Positions 1 to 4,619 of a stretch of 5,011 nucleotides of DNA are shown here, one piece after another. The position numbers and the translations under genes were made by a program. The DNA lies in the NCBI GenBank assembly GCA_030064795.1, contig JASJEI010000512.1, forward strand, positions 1 to 5,011. The letters run 5' to 3'. Numbering within the stretch: the first letter of the stretch is position 1; each line of letters starts with the position of its first letter. The stretch is from Pleurocapsa sp. MO_226.B13 (GTDB lineage Bacteria; Cyanobacteriota; Cyanobacteriia; Cyanobacteriales; Xenococcaceae). The notes below the pieces were generated by a model that had not been told where the DNA came from, did not search any database, and saw only the letters and a program-made list of their open reading frames with translations.

Positions 1-172
1 TACAAGATTTACCGTTACTTTTAGCTTGATACATAGCTGTATCCGCATCCCGTAATAGCTGTTCAGGGTTATTATATATTGAATTATATTAACCAGAGAT
101 CTCAATGAGACAAAGTTTGTATTGGGATATTTTCAAGTAATCTGCGTTGTGATGCTGTAAGGCTGGCTGAAT
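1..172 (-). pseudogene. Decayed C-terminal end of a GGDEF (diguanylate cyclase) protein, runs off the left edge
   Basis: On the minus strand, bases 70 to 2 encode NPEQLLRDADTAMYQAKSNG, followed by KSC. This is a very typical end of a GGDEF domain (the PEQLLRDADTAMYxAKxxGK helix). Upstream in the same frame is a TAA at 91-89, then an open stretch (172-92) reading ...SQYKLCLIEISG, which resembles the domain's SIGIS strand with substitutions. Another in-frame TAA lies just before 172. I see no GGDEF active-site loop and no start codon. Known of the family: GGDEF proteins make cyclic di-GMP in the cytoplasm. Inferred here: this is a dead remnant or the tail of a gene broken by rearrangement. The final 88 bases are secure as GGDEF-like; the part from 92 to 172 is a weaker match. 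The gene may continue beyond base 1. Confidence 0.6.
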
Positions 173-205
173 TTAGTGATAACTGAACTAAGCGAATTTA
201 CGAAA

Positions 206-319
206 ATGATTGTTCTCACTGAAGTACTTCATATATTTGAGGCAATTGGAACCAGTGTAGTTGCTGGGCTTATGATCAATACCCTTAAAAAAAAAATTAA
301 TTTTTTCTGTATAATTTGA
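206..319 (+). CDS. Possible small or truncated plus-strand ORF, unknown function
   Basis: ATG at 206 opens a 37-codon frame ending with TGA at 317-319. The first 28 residues (MIVLTEVLHIFEAIGTSVVA then GLMINTLK) look like a plausible N-terminus with a hydrophobic stretch. The last ten come from a run of ten A bases and the AT-only sequence after it, so they look accidental. It lies between the helicase remnant and the GGDEF remnant, both on the other strand, and overlaps the meaningless tail of the helicase frame. It may be the start of a gene cut off at the A/T tract, or chance. I do not recognise it, and no clear ribosome binding site is visible. Confidence 0.15.
   Translation: MIVLTEVLHIFEAIGTSVVAGLMINTLKKKINFFCII
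287..306. repeat. A/T homopolymer tract with a 16-bp perfect palindrome
   Basis: Ten A bases (287-296) run into TTAATTTTTT. The inner AAAAAATTAATTTTTT (291-306) is a perfect palindrome. It sits where helicase similarity has already faded and the small plus-strand frame turns to nonsense. It could mark a rearrangement junction or slippage-prone DNA. It has too little GC for a normal intrinsic terminator stem. Confidence 0.4.
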
Positions 320-357
320 TAGATTTTAATCACAATCCGAACAATCTTTAGTATTCC

Positions 358-984
358 TTCAACTGGGGCTTTTTCATTATTAATCTTTTGAATCTGCGCT
401 CTAGATACCTGGGACAAAGCGAGGATAGGTGCATCAATTTCCCCTGCTAGTTTGTAGAGCGATCGCGCCACATCTCCCAAATCATAGCTACGATTACCCG
501 AAGCGTTTTCTCCTGCCATCATTTGCAGATAGTCCACCACCACCAGACCTAAACTGCCAACTCTTGCTTTAATCCTGCGACATTCTGAGGCGATGCCAGC
601 TACGCTAATACCACGATTATCGTTAATGAAGACGGGTAAATCGGCACAGATACCGATAATTTTGGCAATGGAATCCATTTCTTGCTGATTGAGGCTAATT
701 CTTCCTGCTCTGTGCTTTCTTAGGCGATCGCCTCTAATTTGAGTCAGATTGTGATGAGCGTAGCAATGAAATTCAGACATTAAGCTCCACAACCTATATT
801 GCAACTGAATTTCAGTCATCTCTAGAGAAAAATAAATAGCAGGTAACTTATGCTTGGTTGCCATCTGTAGAGTAAAGAAAGTTGAAATCGCGCTCTTTCC
901 CATAGAAGGTCTACCAGCCAAGATAGTTAATGTTCCAGGCTCAAAACCCACCATCAAATTATCTAAATCGTATAATCCAGTTTC
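358..984 (-). pseudogene. dnaB: DnaB-type replicative helicase, ATPase half (3' part of the interrupted gene, truncated)
   Basis: This is the RecA-like ATPase domain of the hexameric helicase that unwinds DNA at replication forks. Reading from 984: ETGLYDLDNLMVGFEPG, Walker A GRPSMGKS, SLEM with the usual catalytic glutamate, Walker B LVVVDYLQ and LSQVSR. Joined to the first half these are about residues 200-207, 229-232, 322-329 and 366-371. Similarity stops after NNEKAPVE (about residue 385). A full-length DnaB is about 450 residues, so the DLRESGxxEQDAD motif, the arginine finger and the C-terminal end are missing. The open frame continues to 229 as low-complexity sequence. Faint traces of the lost motif (KDCSDCD in a shifted frame, QIIQ in the original frame, both about 350-310) suggest decay by frameshift rather than clean replacement. 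The start is supplied by codons before the transposon insertion. A stand-alone product could start at TTG 957 or ATG 954 but would lack the end of the ATPase domain, so I call it non-functional. Confidence 0.9.
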
Positions 985-1130
985 TTGACACTCCCTTACC
1001 CTGAAGGGCTAAGGGATTCTCGTTTCACAACATTGTAACTAGAATCATTAGTTTTACCCAATGACTCCCCGTCAGGGAATGCTCCACGAACTAACACGAT
1101 CTGCCCGACCGCTAAAATCATTTTTGCTGC
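965..1130 (-). ncRNA. Predicted TnpB guide RNA (omega/reRNA) region; upstream limit approximate
   Basis: In TnpB elements the guide RNA comes from the 3' end of tnpB and the right end of the transposon, and its guide is the flanking DNA just past that end. Here the tnpB stop (996-998) lies inside the right-end hairpin and the element ends at 985, so the scaffold must overlap the tnpB coding end. The predicted guide is the minus strand from 984 downward, GAAACTGGATTATACGATTT, which is helicase coding sequence just upstream of the Walker A codons. The guide start is fixed by the inferred end of the element. The 5' limit of the RNA (1130) is only a guess from the usual size. The RNA itself is inferred; only the geometry is seen. 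Confidence 0.45.
993..1015 (-). repeat. Right-end hairpin of the insertion sequence
   Basis: On the minus strand CCCTTA, a bulged G, then CCCT pair with AGGG and TAAGGG, leaving TC at the tip. In practice this is a nine-pair stem with one bulge and a TTCA loop. It is followed by AGTGTCAA, where the element ends, and preceded by GAAT. Imperfect subterminal palindromes with one extra-helical base are the TnpA recognition structures of this family. The tnpB stop codon is inside the 3' arm, so the same bases are protein-coding and would also form the 3' part of the guide RNA scaffold. Confidence 0.85.
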
Positions 1131-2183
1131 ATTGACATCACGATGATGTACATCGTTGCAGCTAGGACACTGCCATTCTCTTACACTTAATGGCATCTTA
1201 TCCATCTTAAAGCCACAGCTACTGCACGTTTTGGATGAAGGATACCACTGGTCGATTTTTACTAGCTCGCGACCGTGCCATTGGCACTTATACTCTAGCT
1301 GCCTAGTTAATTCTCCCCATCCACAGTCTGCAATTGCTTTGGCTAATTTATGATTTGCCATTAATCCTTTTACATTCAGTGTCTCAGTACAGATTGTTTG
1401 GTTTTCACGCACCAGTTGAGACGTTAGTTTATGCAAAAAGTCCTTACGACAATCAGATATTTTTGCGTGCATTTTGGCGATTTTCAAACGAGCTTTTTCT
1501 CTTCGACCTGAATCCTTTTCTTTATTCTTTAATCGACGCTGAAGTCGTTTTAATTTTTCCTGATACTTCGCCAAATACTTCGGATTACCCGAAGCAAATC
1601 CCTTAGATGAAACAACTACATCTTTAATTCCTAAATCAATTCCAACTTGAGAATCTTTTTTCTCCCACTGAATCAATTCCTCTTCAACTAAAAAAGAAAC
1701 AAAATACCTCCCTGATGAGTCTTTAGAAACAGTTACTTGTTTGGGTTCGCCCTCAAAGTATCTACTCCATCTAATCTTAAGAGGTTGTTTCATTTTTGCC
1801 AAAGTTAACTTGCTATCTTTCCAGCTAAAAGCATTTTTCTGGTAAGTAACTGATTGGCGGTTTCTTTTCTTTTTGAATTTAGGATAGCCATTTTGACCTT
1901 TAAAAAAGTTCTTAAATGCTGTATCTAAGTTTTTTAAAGATTGTTGTAATGGTACTGAAGCTACATCCTTTAACCAAATAGTTGACTCTTCTTTTTTCAA
2001 TTGAGTTAACTGTTTGGATGTTTCGTTATAGCTAATTGATTTACCATTTTCCTTGTATTCAGTGGCTCTTAAATTTAGTCCCCAATTCCATATGTACCTG
2101 GCGCATCCGAATGTTTGAGCCAGTTGCAATCTTTGTGTAGAATTGGGTTTGAATCTATACTTAAAGCCACGTAGTTTTTTCAT
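996..2183 (-). CDS. tnpB: TnpB RNA-guided endonuclease of an IS200/IS605-group element
   Basis: TnpB is the RuvC-type, RNA-guided DNA nuclease related to Cas12. It cuts DNA matching its guide next to a short motif and helps the transposon persist. The 395-aa length is normal. The N-terminal region (1 to about 120) has the typical start MKKLRGFKYRFKPN, the ARYIWNWGL helix and GYPKFKKKRN. The RuvC-like domain has all three acidic residues: D183 in GIDLG, E267 in TETLNVKGL (most relatives have ED rather than TE-T here, but the glutamate is kept) and D349 in HHRDVNAA. The zinc finger cysteines are C320, C323, C339 and C342. The frame is unbroken, so the protein is probably active. Translation starts at ATG 2183, which fits the family N-terminus; no Shine-Dalgarno sequence or convincing promoter is seen. 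The stop lies 11 bases from the end of the element. It is transcribed in the same direction as the gene it interrupts. Confidence 0.95.
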   Translation of the reverse strand: MKKLRGFKYRFKPNSTQRLQLAQTFGCARYIWNWGLNLRATEYKENGKSISYNETSKQLTQLKKEESTIWLKDVASVPLQQSLKNLDTAFKNFFKGQNGYPKFKKKRNRQSVTYQKNAFSWKDSKLTLAKMKQPLKIRWSRYFEGEPKQVTVSKDSSGRYFVSFLVEEELIQWEKKDSQVGIDLGIKDVVVSSKGFASGNPKYLAKYQEKLKRLQRRLKNKEKDSGRREKARLKIAKMHAKISDCRKDFLHKLTSQLVRENQTICTETLNVKGLMANHKLAKAIADCGWGELTRQLEYKCQWHGRELVKIDQWYPSSKTCSSCGFKMDKMPLSVREWQCPSCNDVHHRDVNAAKMILAVGQIVLVRGAFPDGESLGKTNDSSYNVVKRESLSPSG

Positions 2184-2236
2184 GATTTAATAATACTATT
2201 GAACCAGAAAAAATATTTTAAAGATTTAATGAATTG

Positions 2237-2262
2237 CGAGCTTAAAGGGTTATTAACGCTCG
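2237..2262. repeat. Inverted repeat upstream of tnpB, inside the element
   Basis: CGAGC-TTAA (2237-2245) pairs with TTAA-C-GCTCG (2253-2262), a nine-pair stem with one bulged C and a 7-base loop. Just beyond it TCGTGAC occurs twice (2260-2266 and 2274-2280) around CCGCGG. This stretch is clearly richer in GC than its surroundings and lies in the 5' leader of tnpB. It could be RNA structure in the leader or a remnant of a longer ancestral element. No tnpA-like reading frame is found here. Confidence 0.5.
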
Positions 2263-2310
2263 TGACCCGCGGTTCGTGACGTGAAGCTAGTCCGAAGAGG
2301 GCTTTAATCC

Positions 2311-2347
2311 CATACCGTTTAGGGTATGAGTATTCTCGCTCACAATT
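2311..2347 (-). repeat. Second left-end-like sequence inside the insertion sequence
   Basis: GAATACTCAT (minus strand, 2335 to 2326) is identical to the same 10 bases in the true left end (2430 to 2421). Both copies overlap the foot of a hairpin: here CATACC (2328-2323) pairs with GGTATG (2316-2311) over a 6-base loop. Counting the same 12 bases upstream as in the outer end gives a predicted boundary at 2347, and the bases outside it read TTTGAT, close to the outer target TTTAT. It looks like the left end of a related element, 95 bp inside the outer one. The repeat is seen; its role as an end is inferred. Confidence 0.5.
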
Positions 2348-2403
2348 ATCAAATTACAAAACAAATATGGCATCGAGCCACTTTGTTTCGTAGCCTTTTC
2401 ATC

Positions 2404-2424
2404 TCAATTTCTTAAAAGAAATGA
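2404..2424 (-). repeat. Left-end hairpin of the insertion sequence
   Basis: On the minus strand TC-ATTTCTT pairs with AAGAAAT-T-GA, with two T bases at the tip and one bulged T near the foot. It lies 18 nt inside the left boundary at 2442. A stem with a single extra-helical T is what TnpA of IS608-type elements recognises. Its sequence differs from the right-end hairpin, which is normal because the two ends need only similar folds. Confidence 0.75.
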
Positions 2425-2442
2425 GTATTCCCAGGCTTACTT

Positions 2443-2970
2443 ATAAATCGGATTTTTGTTCTCAAGCTGATCTAAACAACGGATAGAAACATCAATAGTG
2501 GTATTTGTTCCCGTGTTCATTTTTTTCTCGCAAACGTTAAAAAGCTTCCTTTGACTATTATTAAGGATATCTTCTAACTCACAAATGCGATCGTACCCCA
2601 AATTGACAATCTCATAAGCAGAGGCGATTAACTGCCGACGGATATATTTATCCATAACTAGGTTGACATAGCGGTCAATATTCACCGCCGAGATAGTCTG
2701 ATTGAGCAATTGTGAGAGTTTGCTCAAACCTCCTACTTTTTCTAATAAATTACGATCGCTTAAATAGTTAGTAACAGCCATAAAATCTGTCGGTTTCATC
2801 TGACGATGGAGAGCTAAAGTCGCCCGATAAATTTCTTGGTGTGCTCTTACGTAAAAAGCTTCAATTTTTAACTCGGCTTCTACTCTTGATATTGCCTTTG
2901 AATCGAGGAGGATTCCACCTAAAATCGCTTCTTCTGCCTCAATATTGGCTGGGGGAGTCTGATTATTCAT
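2443..2970 (-). pseudogene. dnaB: DnaB-type replicative helicase, N-terminal half (5' part of the interrupted gene)
   Basis: The 176 codons up to NPIY match the DnaB N-terminal domain, the collar that meets primase, plus the linker: PPANIEAEEAILGGILLDSKAI (about 6-27), AFYVRAHQEIYRATL (38-52), LEKVGGLSKLSQL (76-88), NIDRYVNLVMDKYIRRQLI (97-115) and the linker helices after it. After Y176 the frame enters the transposon, gains one lysine codon and stops (TAA 2437-2439). The start at ATG 2970 gives the usual short lead before PPxNxEAE; no Shine-Dalgarno sequence is visible. It begins 23 bp after the initiator-like gene and is very likely cotranscribed with it. The break falls in the linker between the two domains, so each half still encodes a nearly whole domain. 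A free N-terminal domain might be made, but helicase activity is not expected. This would be the helicase of the plasmid or phage replicon rather than the host's main DnaB (inferred). Confidence 0.92.
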
Positions 2971-2993
2971 TTTCGGTTTTTTTGCCAGTTAAT

Positions 2994-4154
2994 TTAACGG
3001 TTATCTTCGGGCTTAGTGTTCTGTGACGACTGCATAAGTTGTTCGGCTTGCCGTAGCATCTCCAGCCTTCGCTGCTCTAGATCTGGGTTTTGCTGTTCTG
3101 CTAGTCTCTCAGCAGCTTCTCTTCTGGCATTTCTTATTTGTTGTTGTTGTTGTTGCTCGATCGCGCGCGCTTCTCGATATTGTTGTGCGCGACTCTTTTC
3201 TTGTTTTGGTGGATTAGCTAACAACTCGTTAACCTTTGCCAGTTTTTGCCGATCTGAGTGATCGTTGGTATTTTCAGGCTCATCTACTGACTGATTATCT
3301 TTTCGACGATTCTTGAATGCAGCGATCGCTCGTTGAACTTGCTCAGGGCTGTAGTTCCCTGAACCTTGATTTTGCTTGTTAGACCTTGCACTTTGACTAA
3401 TCTTTTCTTCTTGATAATTCTTGTAGTAGATCTCCCATCGATTTTGTTTGGCTGCGTTCTTACTGGCTAACCATGCTTCGAGATCGTTAATTGGTCGTTC
3501 TAGGTTCTCTGTCTTCTTCCGAACAAAATCGAAAAATTTTTCGCGCTCGCCTTCTGAGAGAGATCTTTTAAAGTCTGAATAAGTCTTAAGAGTCTGAGGA
3601 GATTTAGAAGCCTTATCAGGCGGTGATTCTGGCGGTTGATTTTCGCAAATTTGAGAAATCTGTCTCATTTTTGAGACAGATTTCTCGTTTTTGAGATCCC
3701 TTTCGCAGTTTTGAGAATCCAGTCTCATTTTTGAGACAGATTTCTCGTTTTTGAGATCCCTTTCGCAGTTTTGAGAATCCAGTCTCATTTTTGAGACAGA
3801 TTTCTCGTTTTTGAGATCGGCTTGTTTTAACTTGATATTTCCTTCTGCTGCCTGACTTGACTTGATTTGGGAAGTCCCAGTTAAATTCCTGATGCTAAAG
3901 CCTTTATCTTGAAGATCGAATATTCCTAACTTTTGAAACTTGGCGATCGCCCGATAAAAAGTTGCTCTAGAACAGTTACATTTACTCATCACATCTAGGG
4001 AATCAATATCTTGATAGCGATCGCCCCAAGGGTCAATTTCTACTAGGTAACTCCAGATTCTCCATTCTGCTGCGGTCAGTTTGGCTTGTCTTAATTTGGT
4101 AGTTACATCAGAAGTTAGAGGATAAAACTTCCCCTGAATCTTAGTTTGTGGCAT
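2994..4154 (-). CDS. Winged-helix replication initiator-like protein with a central repeat region
   Basis: A 386-aa protein in three parts. Residues 1 to about 90 form a winged helix-turn-helix (LTAAEWRIWSYLVEID, then CNCSRATFYRAIAKFQKLGI as recognition region) of the kind seen in DnaD-like and plasmid replication proteins. Residues 113-172 are three 20-residue repeats, two identical (DLKNEKSVSKMRLDSQNCER) and one diverged. Residues 190-245 are a small domain (YSDFKRSLSEGEREKFFDFV ... DLEAWLASK ... WEIYYKNYQ), followed by a charged, Gln-rich, probably helical tail (six glutamines at 334-339) ending at 386. ATG 4154 gives a complete wing domain. The stop is 23 bp before dnaB, so the two form an operon, as expected if it starts replication and recruits the helicase. 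That role is inferred from domain type, context and the iteron-like repeats. It could instead be a transcription regulator or helicase loader. I cannot name a specific Rep family. Confidence 0.65.
   Translation of the reverse strand: MPQTKIQGKFYPLTSDVTTKLRQAKLTAAEWRIWSYLVEIDPWGDRYQDIDSLDVMSKCNCSRATFYRAIAKFQKLGIFDLQDKGFSIRNLTGTSQIKSSQAAEGNIKLKQADLKNEKSVSKMRLDSQNCERDLKNEKSVSKMRLDSQNCERDLKNEKSVSKMRQISQICENQPPESPPDKASKSPQTLKTYSDFKRSLSEGEREKFFDFVRKKTENLERPINDLEAWLASKNAAKQNRWEIYYKNYQEEKISQSARSNKQNQGSGNYSPEQVQRAIAAFKNRRKDNQSVDEPENTNDHSDRQKLAKVNELLANPPKQEKSRAQQYREARAIEQQQQQQIRNARREAAERLAEQQNPDLEQRRLEMLRQAEQLMQSSQNTKPEDNR
3643..3822. repeat. Nine tandem 20-bp repeats (iteron-like) inside the initiator-like gene
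   Basis: Nine contiguous 20-bp units start at 3643, 3663, 3683, 3703, 3723, 3743, 3763, 3783 and 3803. All share TC(T/G)C followed by TTTGAGA; the last six bases vary. The best unit, TCTCATTTTTGAGA, is an inverted repeat (TCTCA/TGAGA). Units 2-4 form a 60-bp block repeated exactly as 5-7, with 8-9 a partial third copy, so a recent block duplication sits on an older 20-bp array. As 20 is not a multiple of three, successive units are read in three frames (LKNE, SKMR, SQNC). Length, head-to-tail order and a spacing near two helical turns are typical of plasmid iterons, the binding sites of initiators. The repeats are seen; origin function is inferred. Confidence 0.85.
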
Positions 4155-4197
4155 AATTTAATCGTGGATTAAAAAAATCAATACGAAACTGTGCCAC

Positions 4198-4212
4198 CTA
4201 TCTCGATAGAGA
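4198..4212. promoter_or_regulatory. Small palindromes upstream of the initiator-like gene, possible operator
   Basis: CTATC-TC-GATAG (4198-4209) overlaps TCTC-GATA-GAGA (4201-4212), about 45 bp upstream of the start codon at 4154. The TCTC...GAGA half-sites are the same as those of the iteron-like repeats inside the gene. This would suit self-repression by the initiator, a common arrangement in iteron plasmids. The sites are short and the spacing differs (4 bases rather than 6), so this is a weak inference. Confidence 0.3.
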
Positions 4213-4232
4213 AGGCGGATGGTTGAGAGCAA

Positions 4233-4272
4233 AGAGCAGTTGTTTAACGGTGGTATGTTAGAGCAACTGTTT
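4233..4272. repeat. Pair of imperfect 13-bp direct repeats that also form an inverted repeat
   Basis: AGAGCAGTTGTTT (4233-4245) and AGAGCAACTGTTT (4260-4272) match at 11 of 13 positions, 27 bp apart. The two mismatches turn CAGTTG into CAACTG, so the cores are also exact inverted copies (4237-4242 and 4264-4269). They lie about 80-120 bp upstream of the initiator start and could be a binding-site pair. Confidence 0.4.
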
Positions 4273-4361
4273 TTCGCTTTATATAGGGGTATTGTAGAAC
4301 GATCGCGGTAATTAGATCGGATTGATCATAAGTATTTTAAATAATTTGTTGATTTCAATGT

Positions 4362-4399
4362 ATTTACGTGATTTTTTCGTAGCATTTTTAGACGTAAAT
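4362..4399. repeat. 8-bp inverted repeat ATTTACGT ... ACGTAAAT
   Basis: ATTTACGT (4362-4369) and ACGTAAAT (4392-4399) are perfect inverted copies separated by 22 bases. The second arm shares its last base with the next palindrome (4399-4414). The long spacer favours protein binding to two half-sites over a hairpin. Confidence 0.45.
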
Positions 4400-4414
4400 G
4401 TAATTTAAATTACA
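4399..4414. repeat. Perfect 16-bp palindrome TGTAATTTAAATTACA
   Basis: TGTAATTTAAATTACA is identical on both strands. TGTAA...TTACA ends with an AT-only centre are common among operators bound by dimeric regulators; the regulator here is unknown. It lies about 245 bp upstream of the initiator start, in the most AT-rich part of the intergenic region. Confidence 0.55.
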
Positions 4415-4417
4415 CTT

Positions 4418-4433
4418 TGTATCTTCTGATACA
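4418..4433. repeat. 6-bp stem hairpin TGTATC-TTCT-GATACA
   Basis: TGTATC and GATACA are exact inverted copies around a 4-base loop, starting four bases after the 16-bp palindrome. There is no T tract after it on either strand, so it is not a standard terminator. Confidence 0.45.
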
Positions 4434-4471
4434 CCAAATTCCAATCTAGATAATTTAGGTAATTTTGAAAT

Positions 4472-4485
4472 CAGTAATATTACTG
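4472..4485. repeat. Perfect 14-bp palindrome CAGTAATATTACTG
   Basis: CAGTAATATTACTG reads the same on both strands. It is the fourth inverted repeat within about 125 bp. Possible roles are an operator or part of a replication origin; nothing else in the sequence decides. Confidence 0.5.
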
Positions 4486-4619
4486 TTTCGAGTGTTTTTT
4501 TTAAGCAGTTCATAAACTTCTCTTATTTATTTTTCGTAGAGATACAAACCCAACCCAAACCTCGCAGCACAGAAAAGCCATGCTAATAGGTTTTACAAAG
4601 GGTTACCATAGATAAATAA

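Larger units (their letters stand above)
985..2442 (-). mobile_element. IS200/IS605-group insertion sequence carrying only tnpB (IS1341-like), inserted in dnaB
   Basis: The ends are set by the host gene: joining 2443 to 984 gives ATT TAT|GAA ACT GGA, which restores the helicase frame with no lost or duplicated base. This fits the family, which moves as single strands, makes no target duplication and inserts 3' of a short AT-rich target, here TTTAT (or TTAT). The right end finishes GTGTCAA, and GAAT sits directly 5' of the right hairpin. As I recall, TCAA and GAAT are the right cleavage and guide tetranucleotides of IS608. Subterminal hairpins lie 18 nt inside the left end and 8 nt inside the right end. 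The 1458-bp element contains tnpB and a 259-bp left region. There is no TnpA transposase, so movement would need TnpA supplied by another element. It lacks HIP1 sites, consistent with arrival from elsewhere. Confidence 0.9.
4155..4619. other. AT-rich intergenic region with clustered inverted repeats; candidate control or origin region
   Basis: This 465-bp stretch lies between the Gp157-type gene and the initiator-like gene, both on the minus strand. I find no convincing gene in it. It is very AT-rich, above all from 4320 to 4530, and holds at least four perfect or near-perfect inverted repeats between 4362 and 4485, listed separately. The part next to the initiator start (4198-4272) has two further repeat pairs. 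The promoter of the initiator-like operon must lie here or further upstream, but no -35/-10 pair is good enough to call. A/T-rich DNA beside an initiator gene would suit an unwinding element. A plus-strand T run (4495-4502) has no strong stem before it. No intrinsic terminator for the Gp157-type gene was found. Confidence 0.5.

Noticed and set aside
100..110. TCTCAATGAGA as a stray iteron-like site
   Set aside because: It has TCTCA/TGAGA arms but only a 1-base spacer and a single copy, and lies in the decayed GGDEF sequence; coincidence is likely.
1156..1606. Two plus-strand ORFs opposite tnpB
   Set aside because: They are shadows of the TnpB reading frame on the other strand, with no recognisable domain.
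985..2442. Insertion in dnaB as an intein or group I/II intron
   Set aside because: DnaB genes often carry inteins near this region, but the insert has a stop codon at its start and encodes TnpB between IS200/IS605-type ends, with no splicing motifs.
2184..2442. Remnant of a TnpA (Y1 transposase) gene
   Set aside because: No HUH or catalytic-tyrosine pattern is found in the minus-strand frames of the left region.
2841..3261. Plus-strand ORFs opposite dnaB and the initiator-like gene
   Set aside because: Low-complexity Cys- and Ser-rich translations arise from antisense Gln/Arg/Glu codons of the real gene.
3643..3822. Tandem repeats as a CRISPR array
   Set aside because: Units are contiguous with no unique spacers, and the array is inside an open coding frame.
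4475..4483. TAATATTAC, identical to the geminivirus rolling-circle nick nonamer
   Set aside because: It is the centre of a perfect palindrome in AT-rich DNA, not a loop on a GC-rich stem, and no rolling-circle Rep with HUH motifs is present. Chance is likely.
4495..4520. Intrinsic terminator near the T run
   Set aside because: Only a 4-bp AGTT/AACT stem is nearby, on the wrong side of the T run, with no GC-rich hairpin.
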